The notes under the pieces: model-generated
Databases searched by the model: none
The model's input: the letters and a program-made list of their open reading frames with translations, nothing else
What the model was told of the DNA's origin: nothing
Program-made: the position numbers and the translations under genes
Shown here: positions 1 through 10,500 of the stretch, piece after piece
Layout of the letters: every line of letters begins with the position of its first letter
How positions within the stretch are numbered: position 1 is the first letter of the stretch
Source: Trichobilharzia szidati
Taxonomy: Eukaryota > Platyhelminthes > Trematoda > Strigeidida > Schistosomatidae
DNA: 64,000 nucleotides
Direction: 5' to 3'
Assembly: GCA_944472155.2 (NCBI GenBank)
Contig: OX235271.1
Location: 22,637,710 to 22,701,709, forward strand

Positions 1-19
1 TCAATAATTTTAGTTAAGT

Positions 20-245
20 CTACCTTGTAATGTATTTTTTTCTGTTGTTGCTGTTGTTCAGTAGATTAGATGGAATACTGTAGAAAATGCTGAAAATTCC
101 ACACTGTATCATAAGCACTGTTTTTGGAATAAAGCAAATTATTATTATTATTATTATTATTAATAATAACAAAAATAACGAGCCATCCGTCCAAGAAGTG
201 TATACGGGGAAATGACACTGATTAGTTTGGTTCAGACGGTAAATC
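20..245 (-). repeat. Interspersed repeat with (ATT)n tract
   Basis: Holds the phrase GCTGAAAATTCCACACTGTA followed by a (TTA)n tract and then GAGCCATCCGTCCAAG. The same block recurs at 16839-17070 in copy B, and the phrase TGCTGAAAATTCCA is shared with the body of the short retroposons at 4921, 23440, 36990 and 60586. It is probably the end of a dispersed element. The reading frames over it are low-complexity Ile or Asn runs from the ATT tract and are not coding. Confidence 0.45.
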
Positions 246-289
246 ACAAGTATAAATGAATATTAGATTACAGGTTCATTCTGTCTACA

Positions 290-585
290 CTTGTGTGTGT
301 ACCATTGGGCCAGTTAATTTCACGAATGATGTTTTCATGATTTCATCATGAGCTGATATCGGTTAGAAAACCACCACGGAGTACTGGACAGTCGTCAGCT
401 GTTTCGTCCTAGTTCATAGGACTGTTGCACATCAGTAGGCATCCATCGCTAGGGTTTGAACCCACTACTATCTACCAGTTACAAGCTGAGAGAGCTCGTA
501 GACCATTCAGTACCCACTGGGACCCGGTCCAATAACCATCCCTTGAATTCCAACCTCGGCCAATAATTCAAGATGCAGTGCGACT
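290..585 (-). mobile_element. tRNA-headed retroposon with hammerhead-like module (family W)
   Basis: Reads on the minus strand: tRNA-like head with box B GGGTTCAAACCC (rc of 449-460 region), then a hammerhead-like segment (GGACGAAACAGCTG) and the 3' tail that begins TCAGCTCATGATGAAATC. Here the hammerhead segment is disrupted by extra bases between stem I and stem II. The label W is mine for this window; the family name is not known to me. The equivalent in copy B is 17120-17425. Confidence 0.65.
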
Positions 586-692
586 AGCACTAGTCAGTGT
601 CATCGGCGAGTTTTCATTTTCTTTCAGTTCGTTTACTTTTAGTCACTTCTACGGCTATTCATTCACTATTATTATTATTATTTCCTTTCCAG

Positions 693-907
693 TTATCTCC
701 TGAGATGAATCGTTTTCCACAGATCAATAATAATAATAGTAATAATCCAGTTAAGTATAATAACTTATCACCTGTCTTCAGTACCTCCTTCTCTCCTTTG
801 TTATCTTCGTCATCATCAGCAGTAGCAGCAACAACATCAAATGTAACTAATCTTCATAAAACTGTCGAATCAGTATATATCAACCGGAAAATCGATAATG
901 ACAGATG
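693..907 (+). CDS. First coding exon, upstream copy (E1A)
   Basis: The acceptor TTTCCTTTCCAG ends at 692, then 12 nt lead to ATG at 705, and the donor GTGAGT begins at 908. The exon encodes 67 codons plus two bases, so it exits in phase 2. The protein begins MNRFPQIN, passes through a short Asn run and a Ser-rich stretch (PLLSSSSSAVAATT), and ends VYINRKIDNDR. The frame is open upstream to 597, but only a GTG lies there, so 705 is the best start. No domain is visible. Against the copy at 17548-17774 it has four synonymous changes and four fewer codons in the Asn run. Its partner exon E2 would fall in the N gap of this copy. It could be an alternative first exon, an allele or an unused duplicate. 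Confidence 0.6.
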
Positions 908-1194
908 GTGAGTCAGCAGGTTTTTGTATATTGTTTGAAATAGTATGTGTTGCTTCATCTGTGAAAACTATTAAATTATTAGTCATGCTAGTGTAACTGA
1001 AATGAATAAATGATATTTACATATATGTATGTGCTGTGCATGCCCCTTAAAACTTTGTTTTTTTAATAATAGGTATGTTTTACGATAAGTTGGTGATAAT
1101 CAATTTTATGCCTCTCGGTATAATAATAGCCAAGAGAATTAAAGTTTAATTGTTGGCTTATAGGGATTTGATTTGCGATTCGCCCCTGTAAAAT

Positions 1195-2117
1195 GTAAGA
1201 TGATGTTGCAGGATTAGACTACACTGACCCCTAGATTAGAAATAAGAAGTGATGTGGTAGAGCACGTTGACCGCTTCACTTATTTGGGAAGTACCATCAG
1301 CCCCAACGGGTTGATCTCTGACGAAATCTCAGTACGAATACAGAGGGCTAGGTTCTCATACGCCAGTTTACGCCGTCTCTGGCGTAGACGTGATATCCGG
1401 CTGGCTATCGACCAAAGGGCGTGTGGACTGCTCATCAGTCCGCTCCGTCCTCCTTCATGGCTCTGAGACCTGGCCATTGAGAGCGGAAGACATGAAAAGA
1501 CCAGCTAGCTGTCTTTGATCATAGGTGTCTGCGTTCTATCTCCCGTGTGAAGTGGTATAATAAGGTGAGCAATATTGAGGTTAGGCATCGGTCGAGTGCT
1601 AGGTAAGGAGGGGAAATCAGTCGACGAGACTGTGAAATTACATCGACTGAGATGGTTAGGACGTGTTACGTATGCCTCCTCATTGCCTTCCTCGACGGGC
1701 AATGTTAGCTGACATAAAGTCAGGCTGGAAAAGAGCTAGAGGCGGTCAAACCAAAACATGGCCTTATCAGTTAATGAAATCTACAACAGTTAGTTTAGTC
1801 CAGTCACGTAGGAAGGTGTAGACTTCCTGACTGGGGTCCTCGGGACGGTAAAAACCAATGGTTGGAAACAATTGGTGACATGGCTCAAAATCGTTCTCAA
1901 CGGCTGGCACAGATGCATCCACTCCTTGTGACTTATGATTTCCAATTAAACTGTTTTGTTCTTCGTTATTACTATACTTTTATCTCTGACCTCTGTTTAC
2001 TGTCTTTATTATGCATATCTCCTACTTTCTTCTCTTGCTTTGTGTGCTACATGGAGTGGAGTGTGGTGACTTGAACTGCCGCACATATGTGCAAAGTTGT
2101 ATGTCAAGAACAGATAG
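1195..2117 (+). mobile_element. LINE fragment (second LINE family), 3' part
   Basis: Broken reading frames match the C-terminal half of a non-LTR reverse transcriptase: VEHVDRFTYLGSTISPNG, then LRRLWRRRDIRLAI, then sequence coding for a SETWPLRAEDMKR type stretch and the 3' untranslated part (to about 2110). Catalytic motifs are absent, so it is 5' truncated. The frame is interrupted near 1466 and 1500. Copy B has no LINE at this site, so the insertion came after the split or was lost in B. It is the same family as 45236-45823, which shows YADD. I cannot assign a clade with confidence. Confidence 0.75.
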
Positions 2118-2418
2118 ACAGACAAACAGAGAACGGGAACTTCAGTAACAACATCATTGGCTTTGATATCTCTCTCTCTCTCTCTCTGATATTGACCCAG
2201 ACAACTGAGTATGATAATCTTCTTTATTTTTTTTTTTTTTTGAAAAAAATTACGGATGAGTCAACGTATGCCTAATTTATTGCAACTATTCTTTATCTGA
2301 TGACATCATGTAAACATGAATTGTAGTCATAGAGTATTAAAATATCACCTTGACCTGAATTAGAAAGCATATACTTACTAATCAATATGGGTATTGTTTA
2401 ACTCTTCGCTGCTACCAG

Positions 2419-2460
<42 letters not shown>

Positions 2461-2659
2461 CCTATAAGTAGGATTAAATAGCCAAAGCTCATTTACTTTT
2501 TTTTTAATTTTCTATTTTTAAGCATAACCTCAATGCTCATATTTCATTGTCTGAGGAAAATTGTATTCAGCGAACAGCTAACTTAGTAATACTTTGTACC
2601 AAGGTCATTTTGAGTGTAATTATCTACTGTCCTCAATACAAGTGTCTATTATAGTCACG

Positions 2660-2699
<40 letters not shown>

Positions 2700-3013
2700 T
2701 TAATCAATGAATTTACTTCAAATCGGTTGTATTGATGTTTTATGAGTAAAATCTGGACTCTAAAATAAAATATCACTATATGTCTCCCCTTTATGACTTT
2801 TGTCTACTACGCAAAGCAGTGAATGAAGTTCGACTCAGCGATAGACACTACTAACTCACAAGACTAGTTATGTTCAACTTATTAGTGCTCATGAGAGGAA
2901 AACAAGTGGTCCCTACTCCACTATGGTTAGATTGAATTAATAAAAAGTTGTTAATAGGACATTGTTTCGTTTGTGAGTGAGATTACAGTGAAAATTTGCT
3001 GTGGAATATCGTC
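2118..3013. other. Intronic sequence with (TC)n and two (TA)n tracts
   Basis: No gene seen. A (TC)n run lies near 2168-2188, a T-run near 2224-2242, and (TA)n tracts at 2419-2459 and 2662-2694. Copy B has the same order at 20627-21480 with different tract lengths (20920-20960 and 21164-21186), as expected for slippage. Confidence 0.7.
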
Positions 3014-3792
3014 TATTTTGATGGGGTTGTGTTCTCTGAGCTAGATAAGTTAATTCGCGAAGCTTTCATCGCCCTACTAGGTGCCATCTTCAGCGCATAC
3101 TTCGATTTGTTGAAGTGAGCTTTTAGATTTCTCTACGAATTTATTCATCATCTCCTCTGGTGGGTGACCTTGGACGTGATTGGTTGTTTTTGTGTGACGT
3201 CGCATACAAACCAACAAAATCACTTCACTCGGTTCTATGTCAACCAAAAGACTCAACAGCGAAAGAAGATAAAACCAGCATAATTTACAAAATAAATTGT
3301 AACAACTGCGAAAAACACTACATTAGCCAAAATGGACGTCCTCTTCGTCTTCATATCTATGAACATAAGCTAGCCGTCAAATGACATGACATTCACTCTT
3401 TCTCTCATATCACTACATACAGATAACCACGGACATCAATTGGACTGAGACGACCAACGTTTGAAATATCAGACAGAGGAAACACGAAGAATGCTGGAGA
3501 ATTTTTAGAAGCCTGGAATTCCAGCGAATCGTCAATCAATAGACACTTCAAGATAGACAAAATTTACCAACCGATAAGAAGGAAATCTCACACACAAAAT
3601 TGACCCTTCGTTCAAATCAAGGAAAAAAATCACGTTCAGGGTAGCCGGGAGAGATGACTAATAAACTCATGGAGAAATCTACAAGTTCACTTCAAGAAAT
3701 TGAATTGTGCGCTGAAGACGTTGCCTAGTCGGGTAATGAAAGCTTCGCAAATTAACTACTATCCAGCTCAGAGAACACAACCACATCAAAAT
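3014..3792 (+). mobile_element. Penelope-like element remnant with GIY-YIG endonuclease and inverted termini
   Basis: An open stretch from about 3160 reads SIIYKINCNNCEKHYISQ, then RPLRLHIYEHKLAVK. This is the Y-x-I/C-x-x-C/YI-x-Q-x-R-P-L-R/EH pattern of Penelope-like GIY-YIG endonucleases. A stop replaces Arg after LAVK (TGA at 3382), and the frame then continues in pieces to about 3610. Arms of about 120 nt at 3014-3132 and 3673-3792 are imperfect inverted copies of each other. The reverse transcriptase is missing. Copy B holds a slightly better version at 21480-22290. Confidence 0.75.
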
Positions 3793-3882
3793 CATCCACC
3801 TGAGCTACAAATCTTCTCTATCATATCTAATATCATCTATTTGTTTGACTCCAAACATCGATTAGTGTATGTTGTGTATGAT

Positions 3883-4141
3883 TATTATTATTCCCTTGGG
3901 TTTCGAGTGGAATATCATGGGGTTCCAACAGCACATCTCCACTTCTTCCTGTTCTCTGCAGTCCTCTTTAGCTAGCCTTATGACTAGACATATGCTCTCG
4001 TATCCTCCTCTTCACACGGTCTGCTTGATATCACCCTCGGCCCCAAGCCAAACTCGTCGTTTCCCATTCGGGTTCCACTCGAGTGATGACCTGGCGTGTG
4101 ACGTTATCCAACGGTCTCTTCAACGTGTTTCTGATACTAAA
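3883..4141 (-). mobile_element. SR2-like LINE 3' end, degenerate
   Basis: On the minus strand this gives the 3' end of the RTE-type element: a decayed C-terminal coding stretch ending near the GAACCCAAGGGAATAATAA type tail. Compare 7655-9534. The copy is a short 5'-truncated relic without open frame. The equivalent in copy B is 22385-22650. Confidence 0.65.
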
Positions 4142-4249
4142 GCTTGATTAAAATGATGAAGTATAGATATATGTTACTTAATATAAGTAGATTAATTCTC
4201 ATTTGAAAACTCCATTAGGGATATACTTCTTGAGCATAAGGCATCCTAC

Positions 4250-4545
4250 TCAGAGTGCAACATATCTAGCTAGCGGTTGCGCTATATCGTGAATTGGCAG
4301 AAGTTGAAATTCATGGGCTGGCCATTGGATCGGATCCCAGTGGCTATTAAGCCACTGGTATACGAGCTCGCCTTGTAACCAGAAGGTCCTGGGTTCGAAC
4401 CCTGGTGGGTGCGTACTGCTGAAGAGTCCCAAACTAGGACGGAACAGCTGTCCAGTACTCCCAGGTTTTCCAATGGTTCTCTAACCAATGTCAGCTCATG
4501 ATGAAATCCTGTAACCAATCAACCAAATCCCTACAAGCCAATACT
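4250..4545 (+). mobile_element. Family W retroposon, hammerhead core with C3 kept
   Basis: Order: GCGCTATATCGTGAATTGGC leader, box A-like TGGCTATTAAGCC, box B GGGTTCGAACCC at 4390-4401, hammerhead-like module 4413-4458, tail to about 4545. Module: stem I GTACTG 4413-4418 with CAGTAC 4453-4458, core CTGAAGA, stem II GTCC/GGAC, then GGAA where the family has GAAA, palindrome CAGCTG, then TC. This is the only W copy here with C at the first core position, but the conserved GAA is broken. The B equivalent is 22795-23055. Confidence 0.75.
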
Positions 4546-4914
4546 TGAATGCAACATATCTATTCGATAACTGTTTCTCCTCCGCCTCCCATTAGTTTTG
4601 AATTAGCAGACAATATTGTTGATAGTCATCTGCCGTTCTGATAAATGAAATGAAGAATCTCTCTGCCTTACTCGTCCTTTTCGAGCTGATGAATACTACT
4701 ATTTGCGACTGAGGCCAGTTTCTAATCAATTATGTGAATACACTACTATAATACATGTGAAGCTTTTTCCTTCTGTCTCTATTTGAACTTTCAATTATTG
4801 ATTGATCGAGTGAGTGAGAAATGATTTATGGTGTTATTTCACTTAACTAAGTGTCTGGTGTCTTGTCACGAATTATTCATTGTAACTTGAAAGCCTGAGT
4901 TTTATTTTTTTTAA

Positions 4915-5110
4915 ATATATTTTTGATTACAGCTTGATTCCACACCATATTTTGTGGTACAGGGTATGGAATTTTCAGCATGTGATATCGGTAGCCCAAA
5001 TTTTGCAGGCCGATCATAGATATCAGGTGTGCGTCGGCATGGGATCGAACCCTGGACCATATGCATGGTCGGCGAGAGTCATAGCCGCTGTGCCACTGAA
5101 GCACATTGGT
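4915..5110 (-). mobile_element. Short retroposon, tRNA-like head with body type 4
   Basis: The minus strand starts near 5110 with a tRNA-like head (box A type TGGCACAGCGG, box B GGTTCGATCCC) and runs into a body with ATATCACATGCTGAAAATTC and a TGTAATCAAAAATATA end with T/A runs. The same body is seen at 23425-23616, 36990-37170 and 60586-60755. The head is nearly the same as in the separate family at 55931-56169, but the body differs. Confidence 0.65.
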
Positions 5111-5549
5111 TTTCGAGTTCAAACTCTGTTCTTCCTTATAACCTAAAAGCAGACATAGTATTATAAGTTTCCAGACCGTAGATATAACGAATTTCTTGGA
5201 ATAATTTCAGCACCGAATCAGATTGAATCAGTGTAAATTATTTAAAGCGATTCTAGCGTGTTTAAGAAAAAGAAATCAAAACAAGATCTGTTTTCAGTGT
5301 TTAAGCCACAGCTTCTTCATCAATAAAAAGAACGACAAGGGAAAACAGAAAATTAAAAAATCTTGCCAATCGACAATAGATATTCCATATTGAAAGGACA
5401 CAGTTAAACAACTTCAAAGACCATTTGCTTCATATAATATTAAAGTCTATTTCAAACCCTCTAATTCTTTAGAGAAAGCTTTAGTGAATATCAAAGATAT
5501 GGCTCCCAGAATGAAACAGAACAACAACTGAATTTAATTTGTTGATGGT
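5111..5549. other. Intronic sequence, no gene seen
   Basis: AT-rich sequence shared with copy B (about 23617-24061). No open frame of note and no recognisable element. Confidence 0.6.
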
Positions 5550-5818
5550 GACTAGCAGTGGAATCCAGGATGCGCATTTCTTCCTATTTGGGACTCGTCA
5601 TCTGGATGTAGCCTCATTTCCCAGTGAGTGATAATGTTCCCGCCGAGGCTCGAACCCAGTGCCCAAGTGATCTAGTGGATAACGCTTTGTCATTTGAAAC
5701 TGTGGCCACTGGGTTCGAGCCTCGGCGGGAACATTATCACTCACTGGGAAATGCGGCTACATCCAGATGACGAGTCCCAAATAGGACGAAATGCGCATCC
5801 TGGATTCCATTGCTAGTC
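5550..5818. mobile_element. Two Sm-alpha-like hammerhead retroposons fused head to head
   Basis: Arms 5550-5661 and 5707-5818 are near-perfect inverted copies (112 nt each, 45-nt spacer). The plus copy reads box A-like TAGTGGATAACG at about 5683, box B GGGTTCGAGCC at 5711-5721, then the hammerhead-like module: ATCCAG 5761-5766, ATGACGA 5767-5773, GTCC/GGAC, GAAA 5788-5791, palindrome TGCGCA, TC, CTGGAT 5800-5805. The layout matches the tRNA-promoter-plus-hammerhead retroposons known as Sm-alpha in schistosomes. The first core base is A, not the C required in hammerheads. The minus copy has GGAAGAAA, so its stem II is also damaged. Confidence 0.8.
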
Positions 5819-7140
5819 ATTATCCACAAATTGAATTCTAATGAAATGCACAGATATCGTCGAAGCATCTGCACAAGAAGCCGATATGTCAACCTGAGAC
5901 CGAGCACTTCGGTCCAATCAATCAGTGGACGGGAACATCTAAAATTCAATTAAAACAACAACTGTGTCTATAAAATAGTGTCTGGAATGTGAAGCTTGCT
6001 ATATAAAGGGGAGAGCAGTAGACAGGTGAAGGTCAGAGTGAATAAACATAGACTATGCACGAAACATCCACCTAGAAATGAAGTAGAATTAAAAATTCTA
6101 TAAAAAAGATCAGCCATAGCAATGCATGCTACAGACAGTGGACATACGATTGATTTCGATAATGTCAAAATTTAGAAAACAGAAAGATTGAGTGAAGAAA
6201 TATTTACTTTTCAATTAGATCCTCATCTCTGGCTCTGCTCTAATATATATAGCATTTTTATTACAATACACAACAGTTTGTTAACAATAATTAAAGTGTC
6301 AAAATGTCAATGGGGTTGATAATTAACGAAGAAAATCAATACACATTTAAAAGGTAGAAATGGTTAGAATAAATTAATTTTACAAGGATAACACGTAATT
6401 AAAGATGAAGTGGTCAAAATAAAAATAAAATAATTTGGACAGTTATAATTTTTAAAGGTTTAGGGGGAGGGGGGCGACATAGTCCTGTTTATGCATTCTT
6501 CTAGAGATGGCCACGGTCAGGAAAGTAGCTGTACAAATTTCTTCTGAACAAATAGGCTTGGCTTCTTAAGATGGATTCCGATTGTTTCAGCTGTCTGTAG
6601 AAGACGAACTCGTAGAGCAAAATTAAGATTAGTCGGAATGCGATAAATAATTTTAAATGCAGTATTAACGTCAACCTTATGTTCAGTATCAACAAAATTC
6701 TAGGATGAGGCTTTCATTCAAATAAAGAAAGACTGACCTCTGAAGCCTTGCACACAGTTTAACCACATCAAATGCAGTAAATAGTAGAGAAGGGATAGAC
6801 TTATCACACCTATATATGGTAGACCCTAATGATGCAAGGCAGATGAGAGAAAATACAAAAAAATATTCAATCCTGTATAAAGATACTATCGTGTGCTGAC
6901 GTATTTTTCATATATCAAACAACGTACACACACATAGACACACGCGCATACAGACAAATAAGCACATATGACAATACGACATCAGTCATTACAAATATAT
7001 GATGAATGTTTACATTTTTCTATTGGTGCAAATGTCTATCAACAAGTGGAACATCAAAGGAACTTTATGGTTAATAAAATCTGAATAATTCTGCTTCTGA
7101 ATAAGCTGTGGCTTAGTTCATAGACCAGTACATGAAAAAA
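5819..7140. other. Intronic sequence, no gene seen
   Basis: Present only in copy A. AT-rich with scattered stops on all frames. The minus-strand frames at 5968-6168 and 6501-6695 are hydrophobic low-complexity readings without family signal. A CA-rich patch lies near 6925-6960. Confidence 0.5.
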
Positions 7141-7157
7141 CTTAGCTGTACTGTTAC

Positions 7158-7158
<1 letters not shown>

Positions 7159-7212
<54 letters not shown>
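7159..7212. repeat. (TTA)n microsatellite
   Basis: About 18 uninterrupted TTA units. The minus-strand reading frame across it is a run of Asn and is not coding. Confidence 0.95.
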
Positions 7213-7266
7213 GTACGATTGTGGCATACAATCTATTGCAAATAAAAGGAAATGTATTATCCCTAT

Positions 7267-7412
7267 TGGCGTCGGTGGCACAGAGGTTAGGACGCTCGCC
7301 GACCATGCACATGGTCCGGGGTTCGATCCTCGGCCGACGAACTCCTTTACCTCGCTAAGCCACTAGCTTGAAGCCCCCTATGTTCCACTGGGGAACGTGA
7401 AGGAAAAAAAAT
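7267..7412 (+). mobile_element. tRNA-headed SINE (type 3), internally deleted
   Basis: Head GGCGTCGGTGGCACAGAGG with box A-like TGGCACAGAGG, box B GGGTTCGATCCTC near 7319-7331, then a short body and the tail CCCTATGTTCCACTGGGGAA followed by an A-run. It lacks the central body of the full-length copy at 55931-56169. The tail resembles the 3' end of the SR2-like LINE. Confidence 0.7.
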
Positions 7413-7654
7413 TATCCTTATTACTTATTTTTATAGTACTATTCATGCATACCACTTTAAAAAAATTAATTTGTACTATTAATTTAATTTGTTTAAAAGT
7501 GTTTAAGTAAATATTTATTCATCTATTTATCTTGTATAAACATCCCTCCTCTCGTCTATGCTGTGATGTGATATTTGTTATTCTATTTTGTTTTGACTAG
7601 TATAAGAAATGTAAACTCAAATACATTAATTGTTTATTGTATATATGTAAGTGC

Positions 7655-9534
7655 AAGTGTATTATTATTATTGTTCCCTTGGGTTCCTAGTGGAACATAG
7701 GGCTTCAACTGCACGCCTCCACTTGCTTCTGTCTTGTGCTGTACTTTTCACTTGCATCCATGTTAGTCCATACTGTTTCAACTCCTCTTCACACAATCTC
7801 TTCCATGTCACCCTTGGACGTCCCACTCGCCGCTTCCCTTTCGGGTTCCACTCGAGCATTGGCCTGACGCGCGATGTCACCCAGTGGCCTCCTCAGCGAG
7901 TGTCCAATCCATCTCCACTTTCTCCTGCATATTTGTTGGGCGATTGGTTCCTGTTTTGTTTGTTCCCATAGTTTCTTGTTTGTGATTCTTTCTGGCCATC
8001 TAATCTCCAGTATAGAACGAAGACAGCTGTTGATAAAGGTCTGCAACCTGTAGAAAATATTCTTGGTGACCTGCCGCCAGGTTTCTGATCCGTATAGAAG
8101 AACTGACTGACTTGACGTTTGTATTGAAAATCCGAATTTTGTTGTTGATGTTGATTGACGAAGATTTCCAGATTAGTTTCAGGTTGATGAACGTAATTCT
8201 CGCCTTCCCGATTCTCGATTTGACATCCTCGTCGGTTCCTCCTGTAGTTGAGACAATGCTCCCTAGATAAGTAAGTGAATGAAGTAACCTCTTTCAAATC
8301 CCTCCCGTTGATGGTGATTGTCGCTGGATGTTGCTGCTGCTGTTGTTGTTGTTGTTGGTTGGTTGGTTATTTTCATAACCTCCGTCTTGTCTTTGTTCAC
8401 CTGGAGTCCTGTCTTTGCTGCTTCTTCGACGAGTTTGTCGGTTTTTGCTTGTAAGTCTTCGATTTTGTGTTACATCAAACATAAATCATCCACGCGCGAA
8501 ATCCAGGTCTTCTAGGTTCTTCACATCGGTCCAGGATATCCCTGTCTTCTCGTTTCCCACTGTCTGACGCATAATCCAGTCCACCACAATTAGGAATATC
8601 ATTGGTGATAATAAGCACCCTTGTCTGACTCCTGTGTTTACTCCAAACGCTTCGCTGAGTTTTCGGTTGTGGATCACTTGACATGTGCCGTTGTCGTACA
8701 GCTGTTGAATAAGGTTGATGAATATTTGGGGTACGCCGTAGTACTCGAGTAGTTTCCAAATTACTTCGCGGTCAACGCTGTCGAAGGCCTTCTCAAAGTC
8801 TATGAAGTTGAGGTAGAGATTTGATTGCCATTCCATGCTTTGTTCGATGATGATGATGCGTAGAGTAGCAATTTGGTCAGAACATGATTTGCCTTTCCTG
8901 AATCCAGCTTGTTCTGGTCGGAGTTCTGTATCCAGTGCGTCCTTTATTCTCCCCAGGATGGTGCGACTCAGGATTTTACTTGGCGTCGACAGGAGCATGA
9001 TTCCTCGCCAGTTCTTGGTAGTTTCACTAGGTAACCTTTCCTCCAGTCAGTAGGCACTTTTCCCTCTTTCCAGATCTTTTGCAATAATGGAGTCAGCATA
9101 TCTGCTGTCGTCTCTGGGTCCGCTTTCAGTGCTTCCGGGGGTATTCCATCTGGTCCAGCTGCTTTTCCAGCTTTCAGAAGCTTGATTGCATTCATGACTT
9201 CAGTTTTCGTTGGAGGATTGGTGTCAACTTGCAGTTGTGTACGCGATGTTGTTGGTATTTCTGGACGGGTTGTAGGTGGTGGTCGGTTCAAGAGTCCTTT
9301 GAAGTGGTCCGCCCATTGTTTAATCTGTCTTTCTTCTTTGGTAATTGGGTTCCCTTGGTTGTCTTTTATAGGTTTCACTTGTGTTGATCTCTTCCCAGAT
9401 AGAGACTTGGTTATCTGATATAGTGTCCTCAGGTCCCTTTTGCCTGCTGCCTTCTCAGCTTCAGTAGCCAGGTTGTCGTAAAAGTGCAAGTGTAATTCTT
9501 TTTTTTCTGGCATAATCTGTTCATCATCTCCCAT
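7655..9534 (-). mobile_element. RTE-clade LINE (SR2-like), 5'-truncated, reverse transcriptase broken
   Basis: Reads right to left. The linker and RT start carry AGPDGIPPEALKAD; next come QAGFRKGKSCSDQI, FIDFEKAFDSVDRE (region A) and GVRQGCLLSPMIFL (region B). At the catalytic FADD the sequence reads LEDLDFARG and shifts frame (+4 nt near 8494). The C-terminal part is split over frames and ends RRAVEALCSTRNPREQ at 7668. The 3' end is GGAACCCAAGGGAACAATAA. The endonuclease domain is absent. This is the longest LINE in the window, lies only in copy A, and is dead as it stands. Confidence 0.88.
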
Positions 9535-9639
9535 TCGATTTGAAAGAAGACACTATACTATTTCTGCGCATAAAATGATGTCATTTTACCTTATGACTGT
9601 GGGGTGTGGGAGGATAGGAATCTGTTGAACCACCAATAA

Positions 9640-10500
9640 GAAGACTGTAAGCGAAAAGCAACAAACTAGTTGAAGAAGCGCAGTCATAGAAGACAGGACT
9701 CCAGATGAACAGAGAGCAGACGAAGGAAATGAAGATAACCAACCAGTCGCGACAACAACAACAACCAGTATTAATCACCATCGCTGGGAGAGATTTGACA
9801 GAAGTCACTTCCTTCACTTATCCGGCTAAGAAGCATCATCTCAACTACAGGCGCACGGAACAGATGAAGATGTCAAAGCTGACCAACCAGAATTCGAAAG
9901 GCAAGGCAAGATACGCCTTCATCAACCTGAAACCAGTTTGGAAATCTTCTGCACTCAGTCTCACCATAAAGAACAAGATTCGTTTGGATTTTCAACACCA
10001 ATGTCAAGTCAGTCAGTCAGTCAGTGCTTCTATACGGGTCAGAAACGTGCACTGTGTGTCACGGAAAGGATTTGAAACAGGCTGTTGCAGAGGTTTATCA
10101 ACAGCTGCCTCTTTCTCTGGCTCTATATCGAAAATCAAATTGCTGGCTGACCCGAAAGAATTAGCAACGAGAAACTCTGCAGTGGAACAAACCAACCAAG
10201 AACCGATTGCTCAAAAAATGTGCAGGAGAAAATGGAGATGGTTTGATCAGGCACACGTTGAGGAGACCGTCGAATGATGTCGCGCTCAATGCAGGCCATC
10301 GCTCGAGTGGAATCCCAGTGAGAAGCGACGACTGGCTCGTCCGAGGATGACATGGAGGAGATCATGTTATGGGAAGGAGATAAGAGACTATGGGCAATCG
10401 TGAAACCAGCTGAAGCGGATAGCAGAGAATAGAGCAAGGTGGAGATGTGTTGTTGAAGCCCTATGTTCCACTCGGAACCCAAGGGAATAATAATAATAAA
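9640..10500 (+). mobile_element. SR2-like LINE 3' fragment
   Basis: The plus strand carries the C-terminal third: a RDLTEVTSFTYPAKKHHL stretch, KARYAFINLKPVWKSSAL, and a C-terminal RKWRWF motif near 10230. It ends with GGAACCCAAGGGAATAATAA at about 10495. The frame breaks several times. It lies tail-out against the minus-strand copy at 7655-9534, so the two LINE 3' ends point away from each other. Confidence 0.8.

Noticed and set aside
597..704. N-terminal extension of the first exon with a hydrophobic stretch
   Set aside because: It starts at GTG, not ATG, and reads through the (TTA)n tract and the splice acceptor, so it is not a signal peptide.
7054..7281. 75-codon poly-Asn protein
   Set aside because: A translation of a (TTA)n microsatellite. 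Other Ile, Asn and Tyr-Ile runs come from ATT and TA tracts.
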